A stretch of 64,000 nucleotides of DNA, taken from positions 1,426,001-1,490,000 of the forward strand of contig NZ_CP005286.1 in assembly GCF_000819445.1 (NCBI RefSeq), read 5' to 3'. This stretch comes from Corynebacterium humireducens NBRC 106098 = DSM 45392 (GTDB lineage Bacteria > Actinomycetota > Actinomycetes > Mycobacteriales > Mycobacteriaceae). The stretch's first letter is position 1. Every line of letters begins with the position of its first letter. The notes under the pieces are model-generated. The model was not told where the DNA came from, made no database searches, and worked only from the letters and a program-made list of their open reading frames with translations. This document shows, one piece after another, positions 10,409-19,914 of the stretch. A program made the position numbers and the translations under genes.

Positions 10409-11371
10409 TCAGTCACGGGACCCGGTGTACAGGGAGGTGAAGGCCCGGGAGAGCTTGACCGGGTCGTGGATGTTCAGGCGTCGTCCGTCGGCGTCGACGG
10501 TCCCGAGATCCTCGAAGACCGCCTCCGCGCCCAGGGCGGCCGCCGCCCGGACGAGGTAGGCCCGTTCCGCGGAGGTGGGGATCGCCTCACTGTCGACGAG
10601 CACCCGGTCGACCCGCAGCAGCGGCGCGTGCTGGCTGAGCATGTGGATGTGGCGCTCGGAGGAGAACCCCTGGGTCTCCCCCGGCTCGGCCGAGAGGTTG
10701 AGGACGACGACCCGGAGGGCGTCTGTCTCGTTGAGGGCGTCGACGACGCCGGGCACCAGCAGGTGCGGGATGACCGAGGAGAACCAGGAGCCGGGGCCCA
10801 GGGTGACCAGGGTGGCGTTGCGGATCGCCTCGACGGCCAGCGGACTGGGCTCCGGGTGCTCCGGGATGAGACGCACGCGGCGCACGGTGCCGGGGGTCGT
10901 CGCGACGGCCACCTGTCCCCGCACCGGGCGGATGACCCGGGGGTCCTCGTCGAGCCCGGCGACCTCCGCCTCGATCTCGAGCGGCTGGTTGCACACGGGG
11001 AGGACACGGCCGTGGGAGCGGGTCAGCTCCCCGACCTTGTCCAGGGCGGCCTGCTCGCTGCCCAGCACCTCTGCGAGGCCGGCGATGAGGATGTTGCCCA
11101 CCGCGTGGCCGGCCAGGGCCCCGGTGCCGCCGAAGCGGTGCTGGAGCGTCCGGGTCCACAGGTGTGCGTCCGCGTCGTCGCTGGCCAGGGCGGCCAGCGC
11201 CATGCGCAGGTCGCCGGGCGGGATGATGTCCATCTCGCGGCGGAGGCGTCCCGAGGAGCCGCCGTCATCGGCGACGGTGACCACGGCGGTGATCGAGTCG
11301 GGTTCGCTCAGTCGTGCGGCGACAAGTGTCTGGAACAGGCCGTGCCCGCCCCCCAGTGAGGTGATGTGCAT
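10409..11371 (-). CDS. yvcK: gluconeogenesis factor YvcK/CofD-like protein
   Basis: A 320-residue protein of the YvcK family, related to CofD and reported to bind UDP-N-acetylglucosamine in Bacillus. Seen: the nucleotide-binding TSLGGGHGLFQTL at the N-terminus, TVADDGGSSGRLRRE (about residues 32-46), HAVGNILIAGLAEVLG (about 90-105) and TLGPGSWFSSVIPHLLVPG. ATG at 11371 is chosen because the first glycine motif begins six residues later; the open frame extends further upstream without homology. In mycobacteria the homologue (CuvA) affects cell-wall growth and carbon use. Lies between rapZ and whiA. Confidence 0.9.
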   Translation of the reverse strand: MHITSLGGGHGLFQTLVAARLSEPDSITAVVTVADDGGSSGRLRREMDIIPPGDLRMALAALASDDADAHLWTRTLQHRFGGTGALAGHAVGNILIAGLAEVLGSEQAALDKVGELTRSHGRVLPVCNQPLEIEAEVAGLDEDPRVIRPVRGQVAVATTPGTVRRVRLIPEHPEPSPLAVEAIRNATLVTLGPGSWFSSVIPHLLVPGVVDALNETDALRVVVLNLSAEPGETQGFSSERHIHMLSQHAPLLRVDRVLVDSEAIPTSAERAYLVRAAAALGAEAVFEDLGTVDADGRRLNIHDPVKLSRAFTSLYTGSRD

Positions 11372-11390
11372 GTGGTGCTTCCGGGTCGGG

Positions 11391-12284
11391 TCAGTCGCGG
11401 GCGATGTCGCGGTGGAAGACGTTGACGTCGAGGTCGGGGAGCTCGGACAGACGGCGCTTGAGCTCCTCCGAGACGGCGACGGAACGGTGGTGGCCACCGG
11501 TGCAGCCGACGGCGACGGTGATGAAGTTCTTCCCCTCGTGGCGGTAGCCGGCGAGCATGGAACGGAACATGTCGACGAAGCGGTCGAGGAACTCCCCCGC
11601 CCCCTCCTGGCTGAGCACGTACTCACTCACCGGGGCGTCGGTCCCCCGGAATCCGCGCAGCTCGGGGATCCAGAAGGGGTTGGGCAGGAAGCGGACGTCG
11701 ACCATGAGGTCGGCGTCGCGCGGGGAGCCGTGCTTGAAGCCGAAGGACTGGATCGTCACGTGCTGCTGGTTGTGCGCCATCGTGCCGAAGGAGGCCTCGA
11801 TGGCGCGGCGCAGGTCATGGACGGACAGGTCCGAGGCGTCGATGACGATGTCCGCGAGCTCCTTGATCGGCTGCGTGAGCGCACGCTCCCGGTCGATGCC
11901 CGCCTGCAGGGTGTCCTCCCCCTGCAGGGGATGGGTGCGGCGGACACTGTCGAAACGGCGGATGAGCACGTCGTCGCGGGCGTCCATGAACAGGATCGTG
12001 GGACGCATCCCCCGGGCGGTGAGGTCCTTGAGCACCTCGCGGAGGCTGCCGCCGAAGCCGCGGCTGCGGACGTCGGTGAGGAAGGCTACCTTCTCCACCG
12101 GCGGGTCCTGCGCCAGGGCCGCCTCAAGGAAGGGGGCGATCAGCTGGCGGGGCAGGTTCTGGACGACGAAGAAGCCCTTGTCCTCCAGCACCTTCGCCGC
12201 GGAACTCAGTCCCCCGCCGGACATGCCGGTGATGAGGACGGGGGGTGTCGAGAAGCGGGCGGGCGCATCAGGAGTGGACGTCAT
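11391..12284 (-). CDS. rapZ: RapZ-family nucleotide-binding protein (YvcJ)
   Basis: A 297-residue member of the RapZ/YvcJ family. Near the N-terminus is [20 protein letters not shown], the place of the P-loop, but the invariant Lys of GxxGxGKS is replaced by Leu. The C-terminal RNA/metabolite domain is intact, with [19 protein letters not shown] (about residues 265-283). E. coli RapZ directs RNase E-dependent decay of an sRNA; the role in actinobacteria is not established. Translated between uvrC and yvcK with short spacers. Confidence 0.9.
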   Translation of the reverse strand: MTSTPDAPARFSTPPVLITGMSGGGLSSAAKVLEDKGFFVVQNLPRQLIAPFLEAALAQDPPVEKVAFLTDVRSRGFGGSLREVLKDLTARGMRPTILFMDARDDVLIRRFDSVRRTHPLQGEDTLQAGIDRERALTQPIKELADIVIDASDLSVHDLRRAIEASFGTMAHNQQHVTIQSFGFKHGSPRDADLMVDVRFLPNPFWIPELRGFRGTDAPVSEYVLSQEGAGEFLDRFVDMFRSMLAGYRHEGKNFITVAVGCTGGHHRSVAVSEELKRRLSELPDLDVNVFHRDIARD

Positions 12285-12293
12285 GCGGCCATC

Positions 12294-14324
12294 CTATCGC
12301 GGGCCGTCCCCCGCCGTGGGGTGCAGGTGAGTGAACACCGCCGCCGCGAGTTTCGGCCCGAAACCGCGCACCTCCGCGATCTCCTCGACGGTGGCCTCCC
12401 GCAGCTTCTTCACCGACCCGAAGTGCCGGACCAGCTCGGTCCGGCGGGTGGCACCGAGGCCGGGCACACCGTCGAGCTCGGAGACGCGCATCCGCTTCGA
12501 GCGCTGCTGCCGGTGGTAGGTGATGGCGAAGCGGTGGGCCTCGTCACGGATCTGCTGGAGCAGGAAGAGGCCCTGGGAGTTGCGCGGCAGGATCAGCGGG
12601 TCCGCCTCGCCGGGCACCCAGATCTCCTCCAGGCGCTTGGCCAGGCCGATGAGGGTGACGTCGACGATGCCGAGCTCGTCGAAGACCTTCTGCGCGGCGT
12701 TGACCTGCGGGAGGCCTCCGTCGACGATGAACAGGTTCGGCGGGTAGGCGAAACGCCGGACGTCGGTGCTCATCTCCTCGACCTGCTCGTCGGCGAAGGT
12801 CTGGGCCTCGGCCTCCTCGTCGGGGACGCTGAGCCTGTCCTGGTTGTGGCGCAGGAAACGGCGCCGGGTGATCTCCGCGATGGAGGCGACGTCGTCGGAG
12901 TGTCCCCCGCCGGCCGCCTCCTTCACCCGGTAGCGGCGGTAGTCGGACTTGCGGGGCAGGCCGTCCTCGAAGACGACGAGCGAGGCGACGACGTCGGTGC
13001 CCTGGATGTGGGAGATGTCGGTGCACTCGATACGCAGCGGGGCCTCCTCGAGGCCGAGCACGTCCTGGATGTCCTGCAACGCCGCGGAACGGGCCGTGAG
13101 GTCGCCGACGCGCTTGAGCTTGTGCTGGCGCAGGGCGTCCTGCGCGTTGCGCCCGACGGTCTCCAGGAGTGCCCGCTTGTCGCCGCGCTGCGGGACCCGC
13201 AGGTCGACGGCCGCGCCGCGCAGCTCCCCGAGCAGGGTCGCGACCTCGTCCGCCTCGTCCGGCAGGTGCTGCACGAGGATCTCCCGCGGCACGACGGCCC
13301 CGGGGCGCGGCGGCTGCGAGGAGTACCTGTCGACGCCGCGGCGTTCGACGCGGTCGGCCTCGTCGCGGGCGTCGAGAAGCGCACGTTCGACGGCGTCGGA
13401 GTAGAACTGGATGAGGAAGTCCTGCATGAGCGCCTCGACGGGCTCCTCGGTGCGCTCCACGACCCAGCCGCGCTGGCCGCGGATGCGGCCGCCGCGGACG
13501 TGGAAGATCTGGACGGCGGCCTCCAGCTCGTCCGAGTGGACGGCGACGAGATCGGCGTCGGTGCCGTCCCCGAGGACGACGGACTGCTGCTCCATGACCT
13601 TGTTGATCGCCTCGAGGTCGTCGCGCAGGCGGGCCGCGCGCTCGAACTCGAGTTCCGCGGCGGCCTCCTCCATCTCGCGGGTGAGCTGGCGGACGACCTG
13701 GTCGGTGTGGCCGTTCATGAAGGAGACGAAACCGTCGACGATGTCGCGGTGCTCCTCCGGGCTGACGCGCCCGACGCACGGGGCGGAGCACTTGTCGATG
13801 TAGCCGAGCAGGCAGGGCCGGCCGAGGCTCTGGTGCCGGTTGTAGACGCCCTTCGAGCAGGTCCGCACCGGGAAGACCCGGGTGAGCAGGTCGAGGGTCT
13901 CACGCACGGCCCAGGCGTGGGAGTAGGGGCCGAAGTAGCGCACCCCCCGGCGGCGCGGGCCGCGGTAGAAGAAGGCGCGCGGGATCGTCTCCCCGGTGGA
14001 GACGGCCAGCAGCGGGTAGGTCTTGTCGTCGCGGTACTTGACGTTGAAGCGCGGGTCGAAACGCTTGATCCACGTGTACTCGAGCTGCAGCGCCTCCACC
14101 TCGGAGGCCACCACGGTCCACTCCACCGACGCCGCGGTGAGCACCATCTGGCGGGTGCGCGGGTGGAGGGTGGTGACGTCCTGGAAGTAGTTCGCCAGGC
14201 GGGCCCGCAGGCTGTTCGCCTTGCCGACGTAGATGACGCGCCGGTGCTCGTCGCGGAACTTGTAGACGCCCGGCTCCGTGGGGATGGTCCCCGGGGCCGG
14301 GCGCCAGGTGCTCGGATCAGCCAT
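12294..14324 (-). CDS. uvrC: excinuclease ABC subunit C
   Basis: A 676-residue nucleotide excision repair nuclease that cuts on both sides of a lesion. Domains in order: GIY-YIG with [19 protein letters not shown] (about residues 18-36), the [16 protein letters not shown] region, the Cys-rich [20 protein letters not shown] segment, a UVR domain (about 200-235), an RNase H-like nuclease region with [20 protein letters not shown] (about 415-434) and [13 protein letters not shown], and a C-terminal helix-hairpin-helix [20 protein letters not shown]. Full length. Confidence 0.98.
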   Translation of the reverse strand: MADPSTWRPAPGTIPTEPGVYKFRDEHRRVIYVGKANSLRARLANYFQDVTTLHPRTRQMVLTAASVEWTVVASEVEALQLEYTWIKRFDPRFNVKYRDDKTYPLLAVSTGETIPRAFFYRGPRRRGVRYFGPYSHAWAVRETLDLLTRVFPVRTCSKGVYNRHQSLGRPCLLGYIDKCSAPCVGRVSPEEHRDIVDGFVSFMNGHTDQVVRQLTREMEEAAAELEFERAARLRDDLEAINKVMEQQSVVLGDGTDADLVAVHSDELEAAVQIFHVRGGRIRGQRGWVVERTEEPVEALMQDFLIQFYSDAVERALLDARDEADRVERRGVDRYSSQPPRPGAVVPREILVQHLPDEADEVATLLGELRGAAVDLRVPQRGDKRALLETVGRNAQDALRQHKLKRVGDLTARSAALQDIQDVLGLEEAPLRIECTDISHIQGTDVVASLVVFEDGLPRKSDYRRYRVKEAAGGGHSDDVASIAEITRRRFLRHNQDRLSVPDEEAEAQTFADEQVEEMSTDVRRFAYPPNLFIVDGGLPQVNAAQKVFDELGIVDVTLIGLAKRLEEIWVPGEADPLILPRNSQGLFLLQQIRDEAHRFAITYHRQQRSKRMRVSELDGVPGLGATRRTELVRHFGSVKKLREATVEEIAEVRGFGPKLAAAVFTHLHPTAGDGPR

Positions 14325-14330
14325 CAGGTG

Positions 14331-14870
14331 CTAGTCCTGCGGCATGTACTTGGCCTCGAGCTCACGGAACTCGGACACGGCCTTGACCACGGCCGGGCCG
14401 TCGGAGGCCTGCATCGCCCACATGGGGACGTACTCGAACTCGGGCAGCTCCAGACGCGCCATGCGGGAACCCTGCGGGAAGAACAGGCCGTAGATGACGG
14501 CCCACGGGTAGAAGCGGGTGCCGATGATGTTGCGGATCTCCACGCCGTCCTCGTTCGCGCGGACCCGCGGACGGGTGAACGCGAGGTACGCCAGCACGGA
14601 GAGGATGACGCCGACCATCGGGAAGGCCAGCTTGTCGATGAAGGAGATGCCCGCGCCGGTGAACTCGATGTCCAGGAAGTAGCCCATGAAGATGTGCACC
14701 GCCATGAGGACAGCGATGCAGATCCACGCCAGTCGCCGCAGGGAGGGCGAGCGGACCTCGAACTCCCAGGGCTTGGTGGTGGTCTGGGCGTGCGGGTCGA
14801 GGGCGGCGTAGTAGGCGAGCTCCTCGTCGCTCAGCTGACGGCGGGTGTTGTCGGTGTTCATCTCACTCAC
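14331..14870 (-). CDS. PH-domain membrane protein
   Basis: A 179-residue protein with a cytoplasmic N-terminus, two hydrophobic segments (about residues 48-67 and 82-98) and a soluble tail that looks like a bacterial pleckstrin-homology-like domain (VRANEDGVEIRNIIGTRFYP, then WAVIYGLFFPQGSRMARLEL). No catalytic motif is visible. Start could be ATG at 14870 or the second ATG three codons later. It sits between ribH and uvrC, 6 bp upstream of uvrC. Function unknown; the domain assignment is from pattern only. Confidence 0.75.
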   Translation of the reverse strand: MSEMNTDNTRRQLSDEELAYYAALDPHAQTTTKPWEFEVRSPSLRRLAWICIAVLMAVHIFMGYFLDIEFTGAGISFIDKLAFPMVGVILSVLAYLAFTRPRVRANEDGVEIRNIIGTRFYPWAVIYGLFFPQGSRMARLELPEFEYVPMWAMQASDGPAVVKAVSEFRELEAKYMPQD

Positions 14871-14880
14871 GCCCGACAGT

Positions 14881-15384
14881 CTAACCCTGGTCCGCAGGAA
14901 GGCCAGCCTGCGTGCGGATGCGGCGCAGCGTCAGCGCGGCGTCGAGGGCCGCGATCATGGCCTCTGCGCCCTTGTCCTCCACGGAATCCGCGAAGCCGGC
15001 CCGGTCGATGGCCTGCTGCTCGTCGTTGGTGGTGAGCACGCCGTTGCCGATCGGGGTGGACTCGTCCAGCGCGATGCGGGTCAGGCCCTCGGTGACGGAG
15101 TCGCACACGTAGTCGAAGTGCGGCGTGCCGCCGCGGATGACGCAGCCCAGGGCCACGACCGCGTCGTGCGTGCGCGCGAACTCCTGGACGACGACGGGCA
15201 GCTCGAGGGCACCCATGACGTGTGCCTCGGAGAGCTTCTCGACGCCCGCCTCCCGCGCCGCCGCGACCGCGTTACGGCGCATCTGCTCGCAGATCTCGGT
15301 GTTCCAGCGGGCGGTGACGACGGCGACGCTCAGGCCGGCGGCGTCGAGGGTGCCGTCGAGGACGGGGAGACCTTCCTTGCTCAC
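14881..15384 (-). CDS. ribH: 6,7-dimethyl-8-ribityllumazine synthase
   Basis: A 167-residue enzyme that condenses 3,4-dihydroxybutanone 4-phosphate with the ribitylaminouracil intermediate. Seen: [27 protein letters not shown], and [18 protein letters not shown] with the catalytic His, followed by [18 protein letters not shown]. Last gene of the rib run rpe-ribD-ribE-ribBA-ribH, 12 bp after ribBA. Confidence 0.97.
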   Translation of the reverse strand: MSKEGLPVLDGTLDAAGLSVAVVTARWNTEICEQMRRNAVAAAREAGVEKLSEAHVMGALELPVVVQEFARTHDAVVALGCVIRGGTPHFDYVCDSVTEGLTRIALDESTPIGNGVLTTNDEQQAIDRAGFADSVEDKGAEAMIAALDAALTLRRIRTQAGLPADQG

Positions 15385-15396
15385 GTGTGTTGCTCC

Positions 15397-16668
15397 TTAG
15401 TTGTCGGGGTGTCCGGCGTCCCAGGCGTCGACGCCGGGCAGGTCGTGGCCCATGCGGTCACGCTTGGTGCGCAGGTAGCGGATGTTGTCGGCGTTCGGCT
15501 CCACCGGGATGGAGGTGCGGCCGCTGATGTCGACGCCGAAGCCCTCGAGCGCGGCGCACTTGGTGGGGTTGTTCGTCAGCAGGGAGACGGAGCCCACGCC
15601 GAGGTCACGGAGGATCTGGCCGGCGGCGGAGTACTCGCGGGCGTCGGCGGGCAGTCCCTGCTCCAGGTTGGCGTCGACGGTGTCGAGCCCCAGGTCCTGG
15701 AGGCGGTAGGCCTCCATCTTGGCCATGAGGCCGATGCCGCGGCCCTCGTGGCCGCGCAGGTAGATGATGACGCCCCGGCCGGCCTCCTGCACCATGCGCA
15801 TCGACTCGTGCAGCTGCGGACCACAGTCGCAGCGGCGGGACGAGAAGACGTCGCCGGTCAGGCACTCGGAGTGGACACGGACGAGGACGTCGCCGTCGCC
15901 GGTGACGTCACCGACGGTCAGGGCGACGAACTCGGTGCCGTCGACGCGGTGGCGGTAGCCGTACATGCGGAACTCACCGAACTCGGTCGGCATGCGGGTC
16001 TCCACCAGGCGCTCGACCTGCGACTCGGTGCGGCGGCGGTACTCGATGAGCTGCTCGATGGAGATCATCGCCAGGCCGTGCTCGTCGGAGAAGCGGCGCA
16101 GCTCCGGGCCGCGGGCCATGTCGGTCGGGTCGTCCTCGGAGACGATCTCGCAGAGCACGCCGGCCGGGCGCAGCCCCGCCAGGACGGAGAGGTCCACGGC
16201 GGCCTCGGTGTGGCCGTCACGGGCCAGCACGCCGCCCTCGACGGCCCGCAGCGGCACGACGTGGCCGGGGCGGGTGAAGTCGAGGCGGGTGGTGGTCGGG
16301 TCGGCGAGACGGCGGATGGTCTCCGCCCGGGACGTCGCGGAGATGCCGGTGGTGCCGGTCGCGGCGTCGACGGTGACGGTGTACGCGGTGTGGCGGGCGT
16401 CCTGGTTCTGCGCCACCATCGGCGGCAGATCGAGACGGTCGCAGTCGGCGTTGGTCAGGGCGGTGCAGATGTAGCCGGAGCTGTAGCGGACCATGAAGGC
16501 CACGAGCTCGGGGGTCGCCAGCTCGGCGGCGAAGATGAGGTCGCCCTCGTTCTCACGGTCCTCATCATCCACGACCACGACCGCCTTGCCGGCCGCGATG
16601 TCGGCGATGGCGCGCTCCACCGTGTCGAGGCGCAGGCTGTCGGTCTTCTCCAGGGTTTCGTCACTCAC
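15397..16668 (-). CDS. ribBA: bifunctional 3,4-dihydroxy-2-butanone-4-phosphate synthase / GTP cyclohydrolase II
   Basis: A two-domain riboflavin enzyme of about 423 residues. The N-terminal RibB domain shows [20 protein letters not shown] and [17 protein letters not shown]; the C-terminal RibA domain shows the zinc site [19 protein letters not shown] and [20 protein letters not shown]. It supplies both committed precursors of the pathway. GTG at 16668 is preferred because AAGG of the ribE stop region lies at normal distance; a TTG three codons earlier (16677) is an alternative. Starts a few bases after the ribE stop. Confidence 0.97.
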   Translation of the reverse strand: MSDETLEKTDSLRLDTVERAIADIAAGKAVVVVDDEDRENEGDLIFAAELATPELVAFMVRYSSGYICTALTNADCDRLDLPPMVAQNQDARHTAYTVTVDAATGTTGISATSRAETIRRLADPTTTRLDFTRPGHVVPLRAVEGGVLARDGHTEAAVDLSVLAGLRPAGVLCEIVSEDDPTDMARGPELRRFSDEHGLAMISIEQLIEYRRRTESQVERLVETRMPTEFGEFRMYGYRHRVDGTEFVALTVGDVTGDGDVLVRVHSECLTGDVFSSRRCDCGPQLHESMRMVQEAGRGVIIYLRGHEGRGIGLMAKMEAYRLQDLGLDTVDANLEQGLPADAREYSAAGQILRDLGVGSVSLLTNNPTKCAALEGFGVDISGRTSIPVEPNADNIRYLRTKRDRMGHDLPGVDAWDAGHPDN

Positions 16669-16679
16669 GGGGATCAACC

Positions 16680-17300
16680 TTAGCCCTCCGCACGGCCGGT
16701 CCGACCGTCGGCCCTGTCGCCGAGCATCTTCTCGACGTACTTGGCCAGCACGTCGACCTCGATGTTGACGACGTCGCCTTCGGCGAGTTCACCGTGGGTG
16801 GTCTCCGCGAGGGTCGTCGGGATGAGGGAGACCTCGAACCAGTCCTCCCCCACCGCGGACACAGTCAAGCTGGTGCCGTTGACGGCGATGGAGCCCTTCT
16901 CGACGACGTACCGCGCCAGGTCCGCGTCCAGCGAGAATCGCAGCACGTCCCAGTTCTCCGAGCTCTCCCGGCTGAGCAGGCAGGAGGTACCGTCGACGTG
17001 GCCCTGCATGATGTGTCCGCCCAGGCGGGCACCGGCGGCCAGGGCACGCTCGAGGTTCACCCGCGAGCCGACCTGCAGCTGCCCGAGGCCGGTGCGGTCG
17101 AGGGACTCCTGCATCACGTCGGCGGTGAACTGCGTGTCACTGTGCTCCACGACCGTCAGGCACACGCCGTTGACGGAGATGGAGTCACCGAAGGAGGCGT
17201 CGGTGAGCACCTTGCTGGCACCGATCGTCAGACGCAGGGCGTCCTCCTGCGGCTCGAGCTTCTCGACGCGGCCGATCTCCTCAACCAGTCCTGTGAACAA
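16680..17300 (-). CDS. ribE: riboflavin synthase, alpha chain
   Basis: A 206-residue enzyme that dismutates two lumazines to riboflavin. The two internal lumazine-binding repeats are visible: [16 protein letters not shown] with [15 protein letters not shown] in the first, and [15 protein letters not shown] with [15 protein letters not shown] in the second. Starts 4 bp after ribD, so translation is coupled. Called ribC in some corynebacterial annotations. Confidence 0.97.
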   Translation of the reverse strand: MFTGLVEEIGRVEKLEPQEDALRLTIGASKVLTDASFGDSISVNGVCLTVVEHSDTQFTADVMQESLDRTGLGQLQVGSRVNLERALAAGARLGGHIMQGHVDGTSCLLSRESSENWDVLRFSLDADLARYVVEKGSIAVNGTSLTVSAVGEDWFEVSLIPTTLAETTHGELAEGDVVNIEVDVLAKYVEKMLGDRADGRTGRAEG

Positions 17301-17304
17301 CTGC

Positions 17305-18294
17305 TCAGTCCTTTCGGGTCATCTCGATGAGCACGTCGTCGCCCAGCTGGACGACGCGGCGGGTACGGAATCGGAGGGCGTCGTCGATGCTCAGACCGAC
17401 CGCCTCCGTGAGGACGCTCCGGCCCTGCCCGAGCAGCGCCGGAGCGACATACGCCTGGATGTGGTCGACCAGGCCGGCCTCCACGAATCCGGAGGCCAGG
17501 TGCGCGCCGCCCTCGACGAGGACGTCCCGTGCCCCTGTGTCCCACAACCGCCACAGGGCCTCCGGAATTCCCCGGTACTGCTCGAAGCCGAGGCGGTGCA
17601 GGTTGCCGGCGTGCCCCGTGAGGGAACGGCCGCCGATGACCACGCGCCGCGGCTGCACCGGCAGCTCCCGGTCCCCGTCCCGGGCGGTGAGCGAGGGGTT
17701 GTCGGCGATGGCGGTGCCGGTGCCGATGATGATCGCGTCACGCCGTGAACGGTCCCCGTGCACGTGCCGACGTGCCTCCGGTCCCGTGATCCACTGGCTC
17801 GACCCGTCCAGCGCCGCGGTGAAACCGTCGAGGGTCTGGGCGAACTTGAGGGTCACCGAGGGCCGGTTGCGGCGGACCGCGGTCAGCCACGGCACCAGGG
17901 CCTCCACCTCATGGTCGAGGCACTCGGCGTTGACACCGTTCTCGCGCAGGAAGGTGGCGCCCCCGGTGGCCACCGGGTTGGGGTCCGGCTGGCAGTAGTA
18001 GACGGTGTCCACGCCGACGTCGACAAGCGCCTGCGAACAGGGACCCGTGCGACCGGTGTGGTTGCAGGGCTCGAGGGTGACCACGGCGGTGCCGCCGCGT
18101 GCCCGCTCCCCCGCCTCGCGCAGCGCCATGACCTCGGCGTGCGGGCCGCCCGCGGGCTGGGTCGCGCCCCGGCCGACGAGCTCGCCGTTCCGGTCGAGGA
18201 TCGCCGCTCCCACCGGCGGGTTGGGGCTGGTCCGGCCCCGCACCTCCGCGCCGGAGCTGAGGGCGGCGGCCAACGCCCTACCGATGTCGTCCAT
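17305..18294 (-). CDS. ribD: bifunctional pyrimidine deaminase/reductase RibD
   Basis: A 329-residue two-domain enzyme. The N-terminal cytidine-deaminase-type domain has the zinc ligands in HAEVMALREAGE and TLEPCNHTGRTGPCSQAL. The C-terminal reductase domain begins near residue 150 with PSVTLKFAQTLDGFTAALDG and contains DVLVEGGAHLASGFVEAGL. It carries out the second and third steps of riboflavin synthesis. Its ATG directly abuts the stop codon of rpe, so translation is probably coupled. Confidence 0.97.
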   Translation of the reverse strand: MDDIGRALAAALSSGAEVRGRTSPNPPVGAAILDRNGELVGRGATQPAGGPHAEVMALREAGERARGGTAVVTLEPCNHTGRTGPCSQALVDVGVDTVYYCQPDPNPVATGGATFLRENGVNAECLDHEVEALVPWLTAVRRNRPSVTLKFAQTLDGFTAALDGSSQWITGPEARRHVHGDRSRRDAIIIGTGTAIADNPSLTARDGDRELPVQPRRVVIGGRSLTGHAGNLHRLGFEQYRGIPEALWRLWDTGARDVLVEGGAHLASGFVEAGLVDHIQAYVAPALLGQGRSVLTEAVGLSIDDALRFRTRRVVQLGDDVLIEMTRKD

Positions 18295-18957
18295 CTAGAT
18301 GGTGGCGAGCTGACGCAGGTTGTCGACGGCCGCGGCCGGGTCCTCCTTGCCGTACACGGCGGAGCCCGCGACGAAGGCGTCGCAGCCGGCCTCGGCGGCC
18401 GCGCGGATCGTCTTCTCGGAGATGCCGCCGTCGATCTCGATGAGGGTGTCCAGCTGCGCGGCGTCGATGGCCTCCCGCAGCGCCCGGACCTTCTCCAGCT
18501 GATCCGGCATGAAGGACTGGCCGCCGAAGCCCGGCTCCACCGACATGACCAGGACGAGGTCGAAATGCGGCAGGTCAGCCAGGTACGGCTCGATCGGGGT
18601 GCCCGGCTTGAGGGAGAAGCCCGCCTTCACGCCCTTCGCGCGCAGGTGCTGGGCCAGGGCGACATGGTCCTCGGTCGCCTCGACGTGGAAGATGACGCAG
18701 TCGGCTCCGGCGTCGACGTAGTGGTCGACCCACCGCTCCGGGTTCTCGATCATGAGGTGCACGTCGAGGTGCTGGTCGGTGATCTTGTCGACGGTCCTCG
18801 TGATGTCCGGGCCGAAGGACAGGTTGGGGACGAAGTGACCGTCCATGATGTCCACGTGGATCCAGTCCGCGTTCGCGACGGCGCGGACCTCCTCGCCGAG
18901 CTTCGAGAAGTCGGCCGCGAGGATGCTGGGAGCGATGATCGGAGATGCCATGGCCAC
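18295..18957 (-). CDS. rpe: ribulose-phosphate 3-epimerase
   Basis: A 220-residue TIM-barrel enzyme linking ribulose 5-phosphate and xylulose 5-phosphate. Seen: WIHVDIMDGHFVPNLSFGPD, LDVHLMIENPERWVDHY, VMSVEPGFGGQSFMPDQL and EIDGGISEKTIRAAAEAG. ATG at 18957 or 18951 are both possible; the second matches most homologues. It provides pentose phosphate metabolism next to the riboflavin genes, which use ribulose 5-phosphate. Confidence 0.97.
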   Translation of the reverse strand: MAMASPIIAPSILAADFSKLGEEVRAVANADWIHVDIMDGHFVPNLSFGPDITRTVDKITDQHLDVHLMIENPERWVDHYVDAGADCVIFHVEATEDHVALAQHLRAKGVKAGFSLKPGTPIEPYLADLPHFDLVLVMSVEPGFGGQSFMPDQLEKVRALREAIDAAQLDTLIEIDGGISEKTIRAAAEAGCDAFVAGSAVYGKEDPAAAVDNLRQLATI

Positions 18958-18995
18958 GAGTGTACGCGGGGCCAGGTGAGGCGCCGAAACGGCGC

Positions 18996-19871
18996 TTACT
19001 CCTCCGGCTGCCCTTCCTCACGGTCCGGGCGGGTACGGCGCCTCCGGCGACGACGCACCAGGGCCAGGACGGCGGCGGCGATCGCGGCGATGACCACCAG
19101 CCACGGCAGCAGCCCCATGAACACGATGATGACCGACTGCAGGGAGAACAGGAAGGTCTCCCACGCCTGCTCGAACACGTTGGGCGGGCGGTAGCCGTCG
19201 TCGTCGACGGTGAAGGTGACGGTGAGGGTCGACAGGGCGACCCGGTCGGAGAGCCAGTCGAGCTGCCCCGTCAGGGAGTCGAGCTCGGCCTGCCGCTGGG
19301 TGAGCATCTCCTCGGCCCTGAGCAGATCCTCGACGGAATCGGCCCCGGCCATGAGCTCACTGAGACGGTCGATGGACGCCTGCAGCGCCCTCTGCCGGGC
19401 CTCGAGGTCGGCCTTCTCCTGCCCCACGTCCGTCGACGTGGTCGACTGGGCGACGACCTCCCCGCGGTCGGCGAGGGAGTCGAGCACGGTCTGGAACTCC
19501 GCCGCCGGGACCCGGGCGGTGACGGTGGCCCGGGGCAGGTCGTTCCGGGTGCTGGTCTCCGAGTCGGCGATCCGGCCGCCGTGCTCACGGACGGTGGCGC
19601 TGAAGTCCGCGGCGGCCGCGGCGGGGTCGTCGGTGCTCACGGTGGCGGTCCCGGTGGTGATGACCTCCTCGCGGACCTCACTGTCCGGCGCTGCGGCCCG
19701 GTCCTCGATGTCGGTGTCCGCCAGGCCGGGGGCGTACTCGGCGACCATTCCCCCGGAGCCGGGGAGGTCCGGGATGTCGAAACTGTCGGCCCCGCAGGCT
19801 GTCAGCGTGAGCAGGCCGACCATCATCAGGCCGACCACTCGCGCGACCACCTGTGTTCGTTTCGCCTCCAT
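18996..19871 (-). CDS. DUF4349-type lipoprotein
   Basis: A 291-residue predicted lipoprotein. The signal peptide (about residues 10-26) ends in LLTLTAC, a lipobox with Cys 26. The body (about 60-235) matches the DUF4349 pattern: ITTGTATVSTDDPAAAAADF, ATVTARVPAAEFQTVLDSL, and a coiled-coil EKADLEARQRALQASIDRLS. A transmembrane helix (about 242-268) and a very basic tail (RRRRRRRTR) close it. Both lipid anchor and membrane helix together are typical of DUF4349 proteins. Function unknown. Confidence 0.85.
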   Translation of the reverse strand: MEAKRTQVVARVVGLMMVGLLTLTACGADSFDIPDLPGSGGMVAEYAPGLADTDIEDRAAAPDSEVREEVITTGTATVSTDDPAAAAADFSATVREHGGRIADSETSTRNDLPRATVTARVPAAEFQTVLDSLADRGEVVAQSTTSTDVGQEKADLEARQRALQASIDRLSELMAGADSVEDLLRAEEMLTQRQAELDSLTGQLDWLSDRVALSTLTVTFTVDDDGYRPPNVFEQAWETFLFSLQSVIIVFMGLLPWLVVIAAIAAAVLALVRRRRRRRTRPDREEGQPEE

Positions 19872-19914
19872 GCTTTCCAGGGTAACCCTCAGGAGGCGTC
19901 ACGGGGAGGGTGAA

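Noticed and set aside
10575..15035. A plus-strand open frame of almost 1500 codons
   Set aside because: It lies antisense to yvcK, rapZ, uvrC and the PH-domain gene. The translation is low-complexity (Gly/Arg/Val/Asp-rich) as expected from the third codon position of high-GC genes, and no start signal or domain is seen.
15385..18994. FMN riboswitch in the riboflavin cluster
   Set aside because: Spacers between rpe, ribD, ribE, ribBA and ribH are 0 to about 14 bp, and only 38 bp precede rpe, too short for an RFN element. No RFN motif was seen.
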